A stretch of 64,000 bases of DNA, taken from Candidatus Kuenenia stuttgartensis. Lineage in GTDB: Bacteria; Planctomycetota; Planctomycetia; Planctomycetales; Planctomycetaceae. Each line of letters starts with the position of its first letter. The first letter of the stretch is position 1. The stretch is from positions 1 through 64,000 of the forward strand of contig CAMDPK010000006.1 in assembly GCA_945904015.1 (NCBI GenBank). Reading direction: 5' to 3'. Below are positions 42,615 through 52,056 of the stretch, one piece after another. A program made the position numbers and the translations under genes. The notes beneath the pieces are model-generated. The model did no database searches and was not told the origin of the DNA. It worked only from the letters and a program-made list of their open reading frames with translations.

Positions 42615-42815
42615 GGTGACTCCTGGGTTGGGGCGAAGATGTTAGCCACGTCCTCGGAAAAATCCGACCTTTGCGATTCGAGCTTTGTCATTCCTTTGGA
42701 TTTCGAGTTTCGGAATTCGGGAGTCCAATCGCGGTCTTGTCGCAATTTTGGCCGGTGCCAATAATCCGCGTCATTGAAGTTGAAGTCGTTGATTCGTTCG
42801 GAAAGGAACCATCGC

Positions 42816-43169
42816 GTGATTCTGGCCCAGATGAAACGCCTGAATCCGCAGGCTGATTGGGAGACTTTCTCGAAGGGGGGCGGCTGGATTTACTTCGCCA
42901 TCGCCGCCGTGGTGCTCGTGGTTTTGTTTGCGATTGTGCTGAAAATCAAGGAGTGGCTGCGGCCGAATGGTTTGGCGGAGAACTCACCGGAACAGTTGCT
43001 GATGCAGTTTCGAGACATCCACAAACAAGGTGATCTTTCGGCCGACGAATACAAAAACATCCGTGAGCGGTTGACGAAAAAGTCCGGTCAGTCGGGTCGT
43101 GCGGGGGATGCCTCAAGCGGACCCTCTGCCGATGATTCGGCGGGAAGCTCATCGGCGATTCAACAGTGA
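42816..43169 (+). CDS. Small single-span membrane protein
   Basis: GTG 42816 was chosen because GGAAAGGAA lies about 7 bp upstream; 117 residues. An in-frame ATG at 42831 is the alternative. One membrane segment (WIYFAIAAVVLVVLFAIVLK) is followed by a cytosolic SHOCT-like helical stretch (SPEQLLMQFRDIHKQGDLSA, EYKNIRERL) and a Ser/Gly-rich tail. It lies 290 bp ahead of clpX on the same strand. Unrecognised. Confidence 0.7.
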   Translation: MILAQMKRLNPQADWETFSKGGGWIYFAIAAVVLVVLFAIVLKIKEWLRPNGLAENSPEQLLMQFRDIHKQGDLSADEYKNIRERLTKKSGQSGRAGDASSGPSADDSAGSSSAIQQ

Positions 43170-43230
43170 TGACCCCCAACAAGGGGTGCCGATACCGGTG
43201 GAGACTCGCCGCCCAGCGAGCCAACCATCG

Positions 43231-43360
43231 TCTTTCAAAACCCCACCGGGCTTGCCCCGGTGGCTCGCGGGCTTTTGCATTACTCATCAACGACCCAAGT
43301 CGCGAACACGTAATGCAGAGGCCCGTAAACCACTGGGACAAGCCCAGTGGGGTTGAAAGA
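43231..43360. repeat. Long inverted repeat (family N)
   Basis: TCTTTCAAAACCCCACCGGG, CTTGCC at the left and GGACAAGCCC, AGTGGGGTTGAAAGA at the right, with inner CGGGCTTTTGCATTAC / GTAATGCAGAGGCCCG. About 130 bp between the small membrane protein gene and clpX. Confidence 0.85.
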
Positions 43361-43462
43361 TGAGTTTCCAGGAGACCACGGACGCTGTCTCCTCAGCAGG
43401 CGAATGATTGTTTCGCCGTCCCAAGGTGTTGAGGTTTGACCGACAACGTTGAAGGAACCCAC

Positions 43463-44749
<1,287 letters not shown>

Positions 44750-44758
44750 ATTTGACAA

Positions 44759-44835
44759 GGTGACAAGGTGAGGGGGTGACACGGTGAAGAGGCAACAGTT
44801 GCCTTCTCACCGTGTCACCCCCTCACCTTGTCACC
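44759..44835. terminator. Palindromic element (family I), terminator-like, after clpX
   Basis: GGTGACAAGGTGAGGGGGTG (then ACACGGTGA) mirrored by TCACCGTGTCACCCCCTCAC, CTTGTCACC, around a loop of about 20 nt. Sits 9 bp after the clpX stop and ends 12 bp before the convergent gene, so it could end transcription from both sides. It has no T-run and belongs to the repeat class seen throughout. Confidence 0.75.
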
Positions 44836-44847
44836 AAGTCATTTCTC

Positions 44848-46356
44848 TCACGCCCAGCGCAACAAGTCCGCTTTGCGGACGTCCTCGCCAACGAACTCGT
44901 GCGCGATGCGACCGCGCTGGAAGACCAGAATTCGATCCGCATGAGCCAGCACCAACTCTGGCTCGGTTGAAGCGAGCACGACGGCCGCTCCCGATTTCTT
45001 CAATCCTGCGACCAGACGCATGACTTCGCCTTTCGCGCCGACGTCCATGCCGCGAGTCGGCTCTTCCAAGACCAGCACGCGCACCGGGCCGAGCAGCCAC
45101 TTCGCCAAGACAACTTTTTGTTGATTTCCACCGGAGAGATTGCCGGCCAACAACTCCGGTCGAGCGGGCCGGCAGCCGACCTGCTCAAGCAACGGCTGCA
45201 CGAGCGTGTGCTCGCGACGTCGATACAGCCACTCCCCCATCGAACGTCGCAGATGGGCAAGCGTCGTGTTGCGAGCGATCGAACTCCGTCGCACCAGGGT
45301 TTTCGCTCGATCGGCCGCGACCATGACGATTCCACGACGCACGGCCGTCGAAACATTGCCACTGGGCAACGCCGACTGATCCAGCGACACCGATCCCGCA
45401 TCGACTGACGCGGCCCCGGCCACCGCGTAAGCCAGTTCCTGATGCCCCGCGCCGACGAAGCCGTACAGCCCGACACACTCACCGGGAGCGACGTCAAAGC
45501 TCACGTCGTTGAACTCACCCTTGCGAGACAGTCCGGCCACTCGCAGAGCAGCAACCGCCGTTGACCGAGCGGGAAGCGTGACCGACTCATCGAGTTCCGC
45601 CCCCGTCGCACCGGCGTCACGACCGAGCATTCGCGAGATGACCTCCGGCTTCGTCAGCTCACTCGCTCGTGAAGTCGAGACTTTGCGACCGTCTTTTAGC
45701 ACCGTCACACGGTCGCAGATTTCGAGCACGTCTTCCAAAAAATGGCTGATGAAAATCACCGCCACGCCGTTCCGTTTGAGCTGCCGAATCAACTCGAATA
45801 GCCGCCGAGTCTCCGGCGGGCTGAGTGCGCTGGTTGGCTCGTCGAGGATCAGCACTCGCGCCCCGCTGTGCAGCCCGCGAGCGATCTCGACCATCTGCCG
45901 AATCACCAGCGGAAATCGATCCAGCCGACGACGCACATCCACGTCGATCTGCATCTCGTTCAAGAATTCCTGAGCCTGTCGGCGCATCGCACCCCAATCG
46001 ATTCGCCCGGCTCGTGTCGGTTGCCGACCGAGAAAAAGATTCTCCGCGACCGACAACGCTCCGATTCCCGACAACTCTTGAAAGACCATCGCGATCCCAC
46101 ACGCCTGAGACTCCCGCGGCGACGACAACGAAACCTCGCGTCCGTCGATCAGCACGGAGCCATCGTGATCGGGATGCGCACCCGCCAGAATCTTCATCAG
46201 CGTGCTCTTGCCAGCTCCGTTGCAACCGACGACTCCATGCACCTCACTCGGTTGAAGATCGAAGTCCACCTCCTCGAGCGCAGCGACTCCCCCAAAACTT
46301 TTGCCGATCGCTCGGCACTCCAACAACGACTTTTCTTCGACGGCAACCGCAGACAT
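44848..46356 (-). CDS. Sugar ABC importer ATP-binding protein with two ABC domains (RbsA/MglA type)
   Basis: 502 residues from ATG 46356. First ABC domain: Walker A GCNGAGKST (44-52, Cys replacing the common Glu), MVFQELSGIGALSVAENLFL, LILDEPTSALSPPE and SHFLEDVLEICDRVTVLKDG. The second domain has the degenerate Walker A typical of the family (GFVGAGHQEL), then LSGGNQQKVVLAKWL and LVLEEPTRGMDVGAKGE. It energises uptake of ribose-, galactose- or nucleoside-like substrates. No permease or binding protein gene lies on either side, so it is an orphan here. Confidence 0.9.
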   Translation of the reverse strand: MSAVAVEEKSLLECRAIGKSFGGVAALEEVDFDLQPSEVHGVVGCNGAGKSTLMKILAGAHPDHDGSVLIDGREVSLSSPRESQACGIAMVFQELSGIGALSVAENLFLGRQPTRAGRIDWGAMRRQAQEFLNEMQIDVDVRRRLDRFPLVIRQMVEIARGLHSGARVLILDEPTSALSPPETRRLFELIRQLKRNGVAVIFISHFLEDVLEICDRVTVLKDGRKVSTSRASELTKPEVISRMLGRDAGATGAELDESVTLPARSTAVAALRVAGLSRKGEFNDVSFDVAPGECVGLYGFVGAGHQELAYAVAGAASVDAGSVSLDQSALPSGNVSTAVRRGIVMVAADRAKTLVRRSSIARNTTLAHLRRSMGEWLYRRREHTLVQPLLEQVGCRPARPELLAGNLSGGNQQKVVLAKWLLGPVRVLVLEEPTRGMDVGAKGEVMRLVAGLKKSGAAVVLASTEPELVLAHADRILVFQRGRIAHEFVGEDVRKADLLRWA

Positions 46357-46422
46357 TCGAGGATTCCTCTCAAGATCGGCAGCGAACTCTACCCAACCAT
46401 TCGACCGCCGCAACCGAACTCC

Positions 46423-46497
46423 CTTTGGGTCTTCGTGCCTTTGTGGTCCAAAGCCGTTTCCATCACGAAGGCACCAAGACGACAAAGCGATCTTGGT
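46423..46497. repeat. Inverted repeat (family S)
   Basis: CTTTGGGTCTTCGTGCCTTT, GTGGT at left; ATCACGAAGGCACCAAGACG, ACAAAG at right. Imperfect arms, loop about 24 nt, in the divergent region between the ABC ATPase and DUF374 genes. Confidence 0.8.
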
Positions 46498-46559
46498 CTC
46501 GTTTTTCGGCTTGGCTATAAATCAACAACATCTGGACGACATCGAAATTCCAAGGATGG

Positions 46560-47276
46560 ATGACCGTGAAGATTCGCAGTGTGTGGCTGACGAAGTGGGT
46601 GGCGCGGTTTATTGTCGCCACCATGAAACTGCTATTCGCAACGAGTCGCAAAGAGTTCGTCATCTTCCCCGGCACGAATGGCTGGGATCCCAATGTGCCG
46701 GATCGTTTTCTGTTCTCGGTCTGGCACGACGTGCTGCTCTTCCCGTTGCTCGTGTCGAGACCGCAAAACATGTCGGCGCTGACCAGCCGGCACCAAGACG
46801 GTGCGTATGTCGCCGAGATTCTGCGGCTGCTGAATGTCGAACCGTATCGAGGTTCCAGCACACGCGGCGGTGCGCAGGCCGTGAAACAACTCCTCAACGT
46901 CGCCAGCCAATTGCACATCACGCTCACTCCCGATGGCCCACGCGGGCCTCGACGCGAGATGAAAGATGGACTCGTGTTTTTGAGTTCGCGCACCGGCCTG
47001 CCGATTGTTCCCGCGGCATTCAGTTGCCGGCGTGGAGTGCGGATCAAAGGGACTTGGACCGACATGCTGCTCCCCCTCCCCTTCACGACGACGTACTGCA
47101 TTCTCGGCGAGCCGATCCACATCCCGGCGAATCTGACTCGTGAAGAGATCGACCACAACAAGCAGCGAGTTCAAGAAGCGATGGACCGACTGTATGCTCG
47201 CGTCGACGACTGGGCAGCCGGCCGCATTGGGCGGTTCGAAACGGAGGAGGCGACGCTCATTCGCGATGCTGCTTGA
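46560..47276 (+). CDS. Lysophospholipid acyltransferase-like protein (DUF374)
   Basis: 238 residues from ATG 46560 (AAGGATGG upstream). DUF374 acyltransferase pattern: FSVWHDVLLFPLLV (the HxxxxD-like H..D), LTSRHQDGAYVAEILRLLNV, RGSSTRGGAQAVKQL and LTPDGPRGPRREMKDGLVFL. Related to late acyltransferases of lipid A or phospholipid synthesis; N-terminal hydrophobic stretch. The D-aminoacylase start lies 14 bp downstream. Confidence 0.88.
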   Translation: MTVKIRSVWLTKWVARFIVATMKLLFATSRKEFVIFPGTNGWDPNVPDRFLFSVWHDVLLFPLLVSRPQNMSALTSRHQDGAYVAEILRLLNVEPYRGSSTRGGAQAVKQLLNVASQLHITLTPDGPRGPRREMKDGLVFLSSRTGLPIVPAAFSCRRGVRIKGTWTDMLLPLPFTTTYCILGEPIHIPANLTREEIDHNKQRVQEAMDRLYARVDDWAAGRIGRFETEEATLIRDAA

Positions 47277-47282
47277 AGGGGG

Positions 47283-47395
47283 ATTGCAAAATGAAAATTG
47301 CAAATTGCAAATTGCAAATTGGACAAGCCAAGCGACTCACTCGTTTCAGGTGCCTTCAATTTGCAATTTGCATTTTTCAACTTGCAATTTGCAAT
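47283..47395. repeat. Inverted repeat (family J, copy 1) forming the 5' end of a gene
   Basis: Iterated ATTGCAAATTGCAAATTGC on the left and ATTTGCAATTTGC, ACTTGCAATTTGCAAT on the right around a loop of about 30 nt. It contains the start codon and encodes the first 35 or so residues of the D-aminoacylase. Confidence 0.93.
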
Positions 47396-48922
47396 GCCCT
47401 TTTTGCCGCTGAGCCAATCGAGGCCGACATCCTGCTCAAAGGTGGAACCGTCTTTGACGGCACCAACTCGGACGGCAAAGTTGGCGACGTCGCAATCAAA
47501 GGAGACCGCATCGTCGGCGTCGGCAAGTTCGAGGTGAAGTCGGCCGAGTGGGAGGTCGACTGCACTGGTCTCGTCGTCTGCCCCGGCTTCATTGATCTGC
47601 ACAATCACAGCGACTCGCAGATCGTGTCGCCGAAAACGCGAGCTAACGTCAACTTCATCATGCAGGGCTGCACGACGATCGTCACCGGCAACTGCGGATC
47701 AGGACCGGTCGATTGCAGTGAGTACCTCTCGAAGATCGACTCAGCCGGCGCGGGGACGAATGTAGCTCACTTGCTGCCGCAGGGATCACTGCGAGGCAAA
47801 GTGCTCGGCAGCGCTCAACGAAAGGCGACGGCCGACGAAATCAAGCAGATGCGAGAACTGGCCGACAAGGCGATGCGAGACGGCGCGTTCGGGATGTCCA
47901 CCGGTTTAATCTATGTCCCCAGCAGTTACGCCGACACCACCGAGTTGATCGAGATCGCAAAGGTCGTTGGTAAGCACGGCGGCATCTACGCCAGTCACAT
48001 TCGAGGCGAAGGCAAAGACCTACTCGATTCGGTCAGCGAGGCGATCAAGATCGGTCGCGACGGCGGCTGCCCGATTCATGTCTCGCACTTCAAAGCCAGC
48101 GGCCAGGATGCTTGGGGTCTAATTCGTCCCGCGGCGCAGCTCATCGAAGACGCTCGCAAGATGGGCCTGAAGGTCACGGCCGACCAATACCCGTACATCG
48201 CGTCGAGCACCTCGCTGGACGCGACTGTGTTGCCAACTTGGTCGCTCGCCGGAGGCCGAGAAAAACTGCTTGAAAGGCTGAAGGACAAAGAGCAGTCCGC
48301 TCGCATCATCAAGTTCGTGACTGACCGAGTGGAGAAGGCCGATGACGGCGAACGCATTCGCATCTCGTCCTGTGCGAAACATCCGAAGTACGTCGGCCGC
48401 AGCCTGGCCGACATCGCGAAGTCCGAAAAAACGAAGCCGCTCGACGTGACCTTGAAAATCATCCGCGACGGCGGGGCCGGCATCGTCAGTTTCAGCATGA
48501 GCGAAGAGGACGTGCGCTACGCGATGACGCTGCCGTGGGTTGCGACCGCGTCCGACGGCCGAGCCTATCTTCCCTCCGCCGACAAACCGCACCCGCGCAG
48601 CTACGGCACCTTCCCGCGCAAGATCGGCGAATACTCGGTGAAGGAAAACGTCCTGCCACTCGCCGCCGCGATCCGCTCCTGCACGTCGCTCCCCGCCGAC
48701 ATCCTCGGCCTCCCCGACCGAGGCCGACTCGCCGTCGATCACTTCGCCGACATCGTCGTCTTCGACCCGAAAAAAATCCGAGACACCGCCACCTTCGACA
48801 AACCCCACCAATACGCCACCGGCATTCAATTCGTCTTCGTCAACGGCGAACCCGCCGTGAAAGAGGGCGAGGCAACCGGTGCGCTGGCGGGGCGAGCGTT
48901 AAAGCGTGTGGATGGAAAGTAA
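47291..48922 (+). CDS. N-acyl-D-amino-acid deacylase (D-aminoacylase family), exported
   Basis: ATG 47291 gives 543 residues, with GGGGG 8 bp upstream. Amidohydrolase fold: ADILLKGGTVFDGT, metal motif GFIDLHNHSD, zinc Cys in VTGNCGSGP, then IYASHIRGEGKDLLDS, CPIHVSHFKASG and catalytic Asp in TASDGRAYLP. It hydrolyses N-acyl-D-amino acids or related amides. The N-terminus (FRCLQFAICIFQLAICNALF|AAEP) acts as a plausible signal peptide but is encoded entirely by repeat J1; the conserved enzyme begins at about residue 45. Confidence 0.9.
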   Translation: MKIANCKLQIGQAKRLTRFRCLQFAICIFQLAICNALFAAEPIEADILLKGGTVFDGTNSDGKVGDVAIKGDRIVGVGKFEVKSAEWEVDCTGLVVCPGFIDLHNHSDSQIVSPKTRANVNFIMQGCTTIVTGNCGSGPVDCSEYLSKIDSAGAGTNVAHLLPQGSLRGKVLGSAQRKATADEIKQMRELADKAMRDGAFGMSTGLIYVPSSYADTTELIEIAKVVGKHGGIYASHIRGEGKDLLDSVSEAIKIGRDGGCPIHVSHFKASGQDAWGLIRPAAQLIEDARKMGLKVTADQYPYIASSTSLDATVLPTWSLAGGREKLLERLKDKEQSARIIKFVTDRVEKADDGERIRISSCAKHPKYVGRSLADIAKSEKTKPLDVTLKIIRDGGAGIVSFSMSEEDVRYAMTLPWVATASDGRAYLPSADKPHPRSYGTFPRKIGEYSVKENVLPLAAAIRSCTSLPADILGLPDRGRLAVDHFADIVVFDPKKIRDTATFDKPHQYATGIQFVFVNGEPAVKEGEATGALAGRALKRVDGK

Positions 48923-48931
48923 ATATCAACG

Positions 48932-49717
48932 ATGAGTAGATCCACGCAGTCGATTGACTCAGCAGCAGAATTGGCACGTCGATTTCAGTCGCTGCTCTTG
49001 GAGTTCGCGGAACATCGCACCGCCGAGGCATCGCGGCTGTCGAAGTTGCTCGATGTGTTTCAGAGCGGGCGAATGAAGTGGGCAGAATCTCAGCGAGAGA
49101 CGGCTGATGACTTCAACCTTTTCGGCGTCATGGGCGTTGACGGTAATGAGCTTTGCCACTCGAACGTACTTGCTTGGCTGCTCGATCGCCGGATTGAGCA
49201 TGGAACTCACGCTCAAGAAAAACTAGGTTTTCGTTTATTCCTCGAAGAACTGGCCCCCGACTTTCAACAAGGAGATGCTAGCCGAGTTCTCGATTATGCG
49301 GACGAGCCGAGTTACTGGGTTTGCCGTGAGGTATCCGGCGACGAATCGAGAGTCGATGTTGAGGTCGCTGCACGCAACAAGTTTCTAATCCATATCGAGA
49401 ACAAAATCGGCTCAAGTGAAGGGAAACGACAAACTCATCGTGAGTGGCAAGACTTGCAAGCTCGCGGGAAAGAGTTGGGTGTTCCTGAATTCGCATGTCA
49501 CGGAGTTTTTCTAACGTTAGATGGAACGCCGCCAAAGAATAATAACTTTGTCGCAGTAAGTTGGAGCCGGATCGCACAGGTGTTTGCACGGTTTGCGGAT
49601 GAAGCAAAACCACACGACGTGAAACTATTCGCTCGCCATTATTCCTCCAAGGTCTTCCGAATGCTGATTAAGGCCGAGCGTCAGAAAGCCGAGGTGATCA
49701 ATGACGATGTTCAATGA
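48932..49717 (+). CDS. PD-(D/E)XK nuclease superfamily protein (PDDEXK_4-like)
   Basis: 261 residues from ATG 48932. The pattern of the PDDEXK_4 family is clear: ELCHSNVLAWLLD (73-85), WVCREVSG, RVDVEVAARNKFLIHIENKI with Asp142, Glu156 and Lys158 as the (D/E)xK core, followed by a Gln (RQTHREW). Likely a nuclease that acts together with the next gene, whose ATG overlaps its 3' end by 17 bp. Base composition of this gene and the next is visibly AT-richer than the neighbours, suggesting recent acquisition; the repeats so common elsewhere are absent here. Confidence 0.85.
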   Translation: MSRSTQSIDSAAELARRFQSLLLEFAEHRTAEASRLSKLLDVFQSGRMKWAESQRETADDFNLFGVMGVDGNELCHSNVLAWLLDRRIEHGTHAQEKLGFRLFLEELAPDFQQGDASRVLDYADEPSYWVCREVSGDESRVDVEVAARNKFLIHIENKIGSSEGKRQTHREWQDLQARGKELGVPEFACHGVFLTLDGTPPKNNNFVAVSWSRIAQVFARFADEAKPHDVKLFARHYSSKVFRMLIKAERQKAEVINDDVQ

Positions 49718-50333
49718 GCCAGAAGTTGTGCTGATCCGCAGGTGGGCGGACGTACGACTACTTGAAGATGGGGTAAAATCGATACGCGGTAAATACGCCG
49801 AGATTTTTGAAGAGGTGCTTCAAACGGTACAGAAGAAACGTCGCGACCTTAATTCCCCGTCAAGCAAAAATCTGCGACGGTACGGCAGTGTAGGAATAGC
49901 GAAAAAGGCGTGGCTCTCTGAAACCAATTCTCGGCACTCAGCAATGTGGATCTATAACATTGGGATAGAAAATCTGATCGAGCAGGACCAAGAAGCACCG
50001 CAGATGTCGGTGCAAATTTATGATCCAGATGTTGACCTTCAAGAGGCGACAAATCGACTCCGTGAGTACGCAGAAGGGCTTGTAGCTAAAAAGTCTATTA
50101 GCGAGGACGAGTTTCATAGGATCGGTTTTGATTGTGATAAATCCGAAGCGTATCTCTGGTCTCCGTTGAAGGAATCACGCGACGAGTTACTTGAACTACT
50201 CCTCAAAGATGAAGCTCGCGGCTTTATCGACCATATGGTTCAGCATTTCGAGTGGTTGGCAATGTTTGCTCCAGTTGTGGACGAATTTCATTTGGCTAAG
50301 ACAAAGACAGCAAGTCCGAAGAGATCGCCATGA
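49701..50333 (+). CDS. Unrecognised protein, partner of the PDDEXK nuclease
   Basis: 210 residues, starting at ATG 49701 inside the nuclease gene (17-bp overlap); ATG 49707 is an alternative. Soluble, no signal peptide. The N-terminus is helical with a basic stretch (IFEEVLQTVQKKRRDLNSPS), the middle has strands and aromatic residues (HSAMWIYNIGIENLIEQDQE), and the C-terminus is an acidic helix (ESRDELLELLLKDEARGFID). The overlap points to translational coupling with the nuclease. Function unknown; possibly a regulator, target-recognition or immunity partner. Confidence 0.75.
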   Translation: MTMFNEPEVVLIRRWADVRLLEDGVKSIRGKYAEIFEEVLQTVQKKRRDLNSPSSKNLRRYGSVGIAKKAWLSETNSRHSAMWIYNIGIENLIEQDQEAPQMSVQIYDPDVDLQEATNRLREYAEGLVAKKSISEDEFHRIGFDCDKSEAYLWSPLKESRDELLELLLKDEARGFIDHMVQHFEWLAMFAPVVDEFHLAKTKTASPKRSP

Positions 50334-50353
50334 TGTCGAGCGGGACGTGTGAT

Positions 50354-50926
50354 CTATGGGCCTTTAATGAGTTGGCTGAGTCGTTTGAACTCTGGCGAAC
50401 CGGCGTCAGCGCACCATTCGAACATCACGGATTCGGTGGTGGTGATGATCGCTCCGCTGGCGGCCAGGCGGCGGAGGGCGATTTTCCAGTCGAGTTTGGC
50501 TCGGCTGGCGAGGGCGTCGGCGGGGACGAAGACTTGATAGCCGCTCGATAGCAGGTCGAGCACCGTTTGCAGCACGCAGACGTGAGCTTCGATGCCCGCC
50601 ACGACGATTTGAAAACGGCCGTCGGGATGCTCGGCCGCCGTGCCCCAACCCAGACACTCGGCCGCGCTGAAGCAGACTTTGTCCGGGATCGTCACGCCGT
50701 CGAGCAACTCACGCAGTTGCGGCACCGTCGGGCCGAGTCCCTTTGCGTACTGCTCGGTCGCGGAGACCGGCACGCCGAACAGCTTCGCCGTGTCGATCAG
50801 CTTGCGGCAGTTCGCGATCAGCGACTCGCGCACGGGGATCGCCGGCATCAGCTTTTCTTGCACATCGACGATCAGCAATCGGCTCTCGCCGCGACCGATC
50901 AGTTCGTGGCTGCGTTCGTAAGACAT
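50354..50926 (-). CDS. Isochorismatase-family cysteine hydrolase
   Basis: 190 residues from ATG 50926 with AGGAG 8 bp upstream. Catalytic Asp in LLIVDVQEKLMPAI, Lys near PDKVCFSAAEC and nucleophile Cys in GIEAHVCVLQTVLDLL, followed by the cis-peptide-like VFVPADALASRAKLDWKIAL. Typical size for nicotinamidase/isochorismatase-like hydrolases; the substrate is unknown. Same strand as beta-RFAP synthase, with palindrome C2 between. Confidence 0.9.
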   Translation of the reverse strand: MSYERSHELIGRGESRLLIVDVQEKLMPAIPVRESLIANCRKLIDTAKLFGVPVSATEQYAKGLGPTVPQLRELLDGVTIPDKVCFSAAECLGWGTAAEHPDGRFQIVVAGIEAHVCVLQTVLDLLSSGYQVFVPADALASRAKLDWKIALRRLAASGAIITTTESVMFEWCADAGSPEFKRLSQLIKGP

Positions 50927-50937
50927 GCGATCTCCTC

Positions 50938-51004
50938 GTAGCCACGCTCGCCAGAGCATGGGTCGTTGCGTTTCACTCGCCCACGCTCTGGCGAGCGTGG
51001 CTAC
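50938..51004. repeat. Palindromic element (family C, copy 2) overlapping a gene end
   Basis: GTAGCCACGCTCGCCAGAGC / GCTCTGGCGAGCGTGGCTAC with a loop of about 19 nt: the C1 sequence with TT changed to CT on both arms, so pairing is kept. The 3' end of the beta-RFAP synthase gene, including its TGA, lies inside it. Confidence 0.93.
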
Positions 51005-51944
51005 CGCTGTTTTGTGCCGCAGTGAGATGAATCGTGCAAGCTTCGGCAGACGAATGCGACGCGATCTGTTCGCGATAGCGGATGGCTTCGAGTTCGTCGC
51101 GATACAGAACCCACAGCGTCGGGCCCCACGAGGATTGGCCGACTCCGACACAGTCTTGATCGATGAGCCACTTGGCCAACGCGGCCATCTGCGGATCAGC
51201 GAAGATGCCGCCTTGGACCGGCGCGAAATGTGAACCGTTTAGCTGCCCGAATTCTCGGAGGGCGGCGGCGGCGGACGAAAACTCAGCGTTCGCAACTGCG
51301 GGCAGCAATTCCATGAGCACGATTCGGCAAAGCGTCTCGGTCAACGAGGCAGGCATCGGAGTCAGTTGCGAGAATGCGGCGCGTTCGGCATCCCCCGACA
51401 AACCTCGACGGTCGTTGGGTGAGACAAGTAACACTCGCCATTCCGATGGAAAGTCGAGCCGCGCGACGAGCGGACTGATTTCGTCGGACTGCCGTTTGCC
51501 TCCCTCGACCAACAAACCGCCGTGTTCAAAGCCGTGAATGCCGAGCGCGGATCGCGCGCCGCGGCCGACTCGACGAGCCAATTCTGGGGCGGACACGTTG
51601 TCTTCGCCGCTCAACCGAGCCAGCGCGGCGGCCAAGGCGAGTGACGTTTGGGTTCCCGAACCCAGACCGGCGTGCGACGGGATGGTCTGCGAAAGTTGAA
51701 TACGACAGGCGTGTGGCCGATGTTCGACGGGACATCGTTTGCGATACTCGTCTCGCCAAGAGGTCAATCGCGAGGCGATCTCCGGTTCGGCCAAACATTC
51801 GTCGCGTTCGGCGGCCTCCACCGAAACCAAACAGCCGGGCGAATCGACCATCAATCCCACGCCACCGAAGTTGCGGCCGTTGGCTGCCTGCACGGCAAGC
51901 AATCCGAAATGCAGTCGCGCGCCGGTTTGAACTGTGATGGTCAT
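50973..51944 (-). CDS. Beta-ribofuranosylaminobenzene 5'-phosphate synthase (beta-RFAP synthase)
   Basis: 323 residues from ATG 51944. GHMP-kinase-like fold with TGARLHFGLLAVQ, FGGVGLMVDSPG, SQTIPSHAGLGSGTQTSLAL and RVGRGARSALGIHGFEHGGL, the signature of the family, plus FSQLTPMP and QSSWGPTLWVL near the end. It condenses PRPP with p-hydroxybenzoate or p-aminobenzoate in (tetrahydro)methanopterin synthesis, a pathway known in Planctomycetes for C1 transfer. The last dozen residues (NSGSHARQSVGE) come from palindrome C2, and the start codon abuts palindrome G2. Confidence 0.9.
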   Translation of the reverse strand: MTITVQTGARLHFGLLAVQAANGRNFGGVGLMVDSPGCLVSVEAAERDECLAEPEIASRLTSWRDEYRKRCPVEHRPHACRIQLSQTIPSHAGLGSGTQTSLALAAALARLSGEDNVSAPELARRVGRGARSALGIHGFEHGGLLVEGGKRQSDEISPLVARLDFPSEWRVLLVSPNDRRGLSGDAERAAFSQLTPMPASLTETLCRIVLMELLPAVANAEFSSAAAALREFGQLNGSHFAPVQGGIFADPQMAALAKWLIDQDCVGVGQSSWGPTLWVLYRDELEAIRYREQIASHSSAEACTIHLTAAQNSGSHARQSVGE

Positions 51945-52055
51945 CTTGGAGTGCGGCGGCTTGACGCCGCCTTCCATTCGTTTGGAAAACGGATTCTCGT
52001 GGGCAGGATCAATCGCGCTGTAATGGAGCGCGGCGTCAAGCCGCCGCACTCCAAG
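51945..52055. repeat. Long inverted repeat (family G, copy 2)
   Basis: CTTGGAGTGCGGCGGCTTGA, CGCCGCCTTCCATTC at left; AATGGAGCGCGGCGTCAAGC, CGCCGCACTCCAAG at right. Fills the whole gap between the cytochrome b stop codon (52057-52059) and the start codon of beta-RFAP synthase (51944). The first copy is at 23848-24011. Confidence 0.95.
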
Positions 52056-52056
52056 G

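Noticed and set aside
44759-44835. Classical rho-independent terminator after clpX
   Set aside because: The hairpin is strong but has no T-run and belongs to the palindromic repeat class; reported as terminator-like only.
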